Source: Maribacter ulvicola
Lineage (GTDB): Bacteria; Bacteroidota; Bacteroidia; Flavobacteriales; Flavobacteriaceae
Assembly (NCBI RefSeq): GCF_900155985.1
Contig: NZ_FTMA01000002.1
Span: 1 to 64,000 of the forward strand
DNA: 64,000 bases
Direction of reading: 5' to 3'
The notes beneath the pieces are model-generated. The model had not been told where the DNA came from and ran no database searches. It saw only the letters and a program-made list of their open reading frames with translations. The position numbers and the translations under genes are program-made. Positions 62,043 to 64,000 of the stretch are shown one piece after another. Every line of letters begins with the position of its first letter. Positions within the stretch are counted from its first letter, which is position 1.

Positions 62043-64000
62043 ATGCCAAAAAGAAAAGATTTAAACTCAATTTTATTAATAGGGTCAGGTCCTATTGTTA
62101 TCGGTCAAGCATGTGAATTTGATTATGCAGGTAGTCAATCGTTACGTTCATTACGAGAAGATGGTATAGAGACTATTTTAATAAATAGTAACCCTGCTAC
62201 GATTATGACAGATCCTACAATGGCGGATCATGTTTATTTAAAACCATTAACTACAAAATCTATTTTAGAGATTTTGAAAGCTCACCCTCAGATTGATGCG
62301 GTTTTACCAACTATGGGAGGACAGACGGCATTGAATCTTTGTATTGAAGCAGATAAAAAAGGAATTTGGGAAGATTTTGGTGTAGAATTAATAGGTGTTG
62401 ATATAGATGCCATTAATATAACTGAAGATAGAGAGCAATTTAGAGAACTAATGTTGAAAATTGGTGTTGGCATGGCACCGCAAGCAACGGCAACATCATT
62501 CTTAAAAGGTAAGGAAATTGCTCAAGAATTTGGTTTTCCATTAGTAATACGAGCTTCATATACACTTGGTGGGGCAGGGGCATCGATTGTTTACAAGCCA
62601 GAAGATTTTGATGAGCAATTAAGTTATGGTCTAGAGATTTCCCCAATTCATGAGGTGATGATCGATAAAGCCTTAATGGGGTGGAAAGAGTATGAGTTAG
62701 AGTTGCTTAGAGATAAAAATGATAACGTTGTTATTATCTGTGCTATTGAGAATATGGACCCTATGGGTATTCATACCGGAGATTCTATTACTGTTGCTCC
62801 GGCAATGACACTTTCAGATAGAACGTATCAGAAAATGCGTGATATGGCTATACATATGATGCGTAGTATAGGTGATTTTGAAGGCGGATGTAACGTTCAA
62901 TTTGCTGTTAGTCCAGATGAAGAAGAGGAAATTATAGCAATTGAAATAAATCCTAGAGTGTCAAGATCGTCAGCATTGGCTTCAAAAGCAACTGGTTATC
63001 CTATTGCAAAGGTGGCAACTAAATTAGCTATTGGTTATACGCTTGATGAGTTGGATAATCAAATTACCAAATCAACTTCGGCATTATTTGAACCAACCTT
63101 AGATTATGTAATTGTAAAAATACCACGTTGGAATTTTGATAAATTTGAAGGTTCTGACCGCACTTTAGGTTTGCAGATGAAATCTGTAGGAGAGGTAATG
63201 GGTATTGGGCGTTCTTTTCAAGAAGCCTTGCATAAGGCCACGCAATCTTTAGAAATAAAACGTAACGGCTTAGGAGCTGATGGAAAAGGCTACCGTAACT
63301 ACGAGCAAATTATTAGTAAGCTTACCATACCTAGTTGGGATCGTGTATTTGTAATTTATGATGCTATACAAATGGGTATACCATTAAGTCGTATTCATGA
63401 GATTACAAAGATAGACATGTGGTTCTTAAAACAATATGAAGAATTATATAGCTTAGAAAAAGAAATTACAAAATTCACGATAGCCACTCTTTCAAAAGAT
63501 TTATTATTGGAAGCTAAGCAAAAAGGCTTTGCGGATAGGCAAATAGCGCATATGCTAGATTGTTATGAAAGTGAAGTGTATAACAAACGCACAGAACTTA
63601 ATATTAATAGGGTTTACAAACTGGTGGATACTTGTGCTGCAGAATTTAAGGCAATGACACCATACTATTATTCTACTTTTGAAGAAGAAATAGAAAAACC
63701 AGATGGTACGCGTTATGTTGAAAATGATAGTATAGTTACTGATAAGAAGAAAATTGTAGTGCTTGGATCAGGACCAAATAGAATTGGTCAAGGTATTGAA
63801 TTTGACTATTGCTGTGTACATGGGGTACTGGCTGCTGCGGAATGTGGTTATGAAACCATTATGATCAACTGTAATCCAGAAACGGTCTCTACAGATTTTG
63901 ATACCGCAGATAAATTGTATTTTGAGCCAGTTTTCTGGGAGCATATTTATGATATTATTCGCCATGAAAAGCCAGAGGGCGTAATTGTTCAGTTAGGGGG
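62043..64000 (+). CDS. carB: Carbamoyl-phosphate synthase large subunit (5' part; runs off the window)
   Basis: About 652 of an expected 950 residues are present, starting MPKRKDLNSILLIGSGPIVI. The enzyme makes carbamoyl phosphate from bicarbonate, ATP and ammonia from the small subunit, for pyrimidine and arginine synthesis. The first ATP-grasp half is complete (GQACEFDYAGSQS, RASYTLGGAGA, EINPRVSRSSALASKATGYPIAKVA), then the oligomerisation domain, and the second half begins at KKIVVLGSGPNRIGQGIEFD near residue 578. The frame is open throughout. The small subunit gene carA is not in the window. Confidence 0.97.
   Translation, partial: MPKRKDLNSILLIGSGPIVIGQACEFDYAGSQSLRSLREDGIETILINSNPATIMTDPTMADHVYLKPLTTKSILEILKAHPQIDAVLPTMGGQTALNLCIEADKKGIWEDFGVELIGVDIDAINITEDREQFRELMLKIGVGMAPQATATSFLKGKEIAQEFGFPLVIRASYTLGGAGASIVYKPEDFDEQLSYGLEISPIHEVMIDKALMGWKEYELELLRDKNDNVVIICAIENMDPMGIHTGDSITVAPAMTLSDRTYQKMRDMAIHMMRSIGDFEGGCNVQFAVSPDEEEEIIAIEINPRVSRSSALASKATGYPIAKVATKLAIGYTLDELDNQITKSTSALFEPTLDYVIVKIPRWNFDKFEGSDRTLGLQMKSVGEVMGIGRSFQEALHKATQSLEIKRNGLGADGKGYRNYEQIISKLTIPSWDRVFVIYDAIQMGIPLSRIHEITKIDMWFLKQYEELYSLEKEITKFTIATLSKDLLLEAKQKGFADRQIAHMLDCYESEVYNKRTELNINRVYKLVDTCAAEFKAMTPYYYSTFEEEIEKPDGTRYVENDSIVTDKKKIVVLGSGPNRIGQGIEFDYCCVHGVLAAAECGYETIMINCNPETVSTDFDTADKLYFEPVFWEHIYDIIRHEKPEGVIVQLG

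Overview
The window is a low-GC, gene-dense chromosomal segment of a Bacteroidota bacterium, almost certainly a marine Flavobacteriaceae member; the genus is not decided by the sequence. Supporting this are the type IX secretion C-terminal domain on the 865-residue secreted protein, the Bacteroidota promoter pattern TTG-N19-TAnnTTTG (seen before the L31, L34 and Ycf48-like genes), the lack of Shine-Dalgarno sequences, DUF4199, a GlmU-family nucleotidyltransferase, an OtsA-OtsB fusion, and short-word intergenic repeats. No rRNA, tRNA, CRISPR array, insertion sequence or prophage gene was found.

Layout. 1-1500: a small accessory-looking patch with unrecognised short genes and an inverted repeat. 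1500-9000: CstA-type transporter, small membrane proteins, an FMN-binding protein, beta-carbonic anhydrase, a VOC protein, Dps, a fatty acid hydroxylase and a DUF998 protein. 9000-12620: a short-word repeat patch, two tandem exported amidohydrolases and a YdeI-like protein. 12746-16141: a very large lipoprotein joining ThuA, sugar dehydrogenase, PKD, cytochrome c and a C-terminal module. 16200-21700: GAF, YkgJ-like and DUF2914 proteins, then an M28-M1 peptidase pair. 21860-28640: MFS transporter, trehalose-6-phosphate synthase/phosphatase fusion, a divergent GH15 hydrolase and a PLP decarboxylase. 28743-37308: a fatty-acid degradation cluster (MarR regulator, FadN-like, FadA, acyl-CoA dehydrogenase) with an acyl-CoA ligase upstream. 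37562-47731: T9SS cargo, PurL, HxlR regulator, M20 amidohydrolase, RNA m5C methyltransferase. 47887-55628: Ycf48-like lipoprotein, ECF sigma module, MsbA-like ABC exporter, phosphohexomutase, glycosyltransferase 2, DUF4199. 55810-64000: L31, GlmU-like, MtaB, acetyltransferase, alpha/beta hydrolase, lytic transglycosylase, L34 and the 5' two thirds of carB.

How the genes work together. The beta-oxidation cluster reads marR-fadN-fadA-acd on the minus strand, in the same order as the Bacillus fadNAE operon. A perfect 26-bp palindrome lies directly upstream of the marR -7 box, so autoregulation by the MarR protein is a good hypothesis. Trehalose synthesis (OtsAB) and a possible trehalose-cleaving GH15 enzyme share one divergent control region. 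The sigma gene, a repeat-bearing membrane protein and a Spy-like periplasmic protein form a three-gene envelope-stress-type module.

The most notable hidden items are a decayed four-helix-bundle protein gene in the 434-base gap inside the beta-oxidation cluster, the 26-bp palindrome, the 1131-residue multi-domain dehydrogenase, and the left-edge inverted repeat. I saw no convincing new defence, mobile or biosynthetic system; most of the window is ordinary flavobacterial chromosome.
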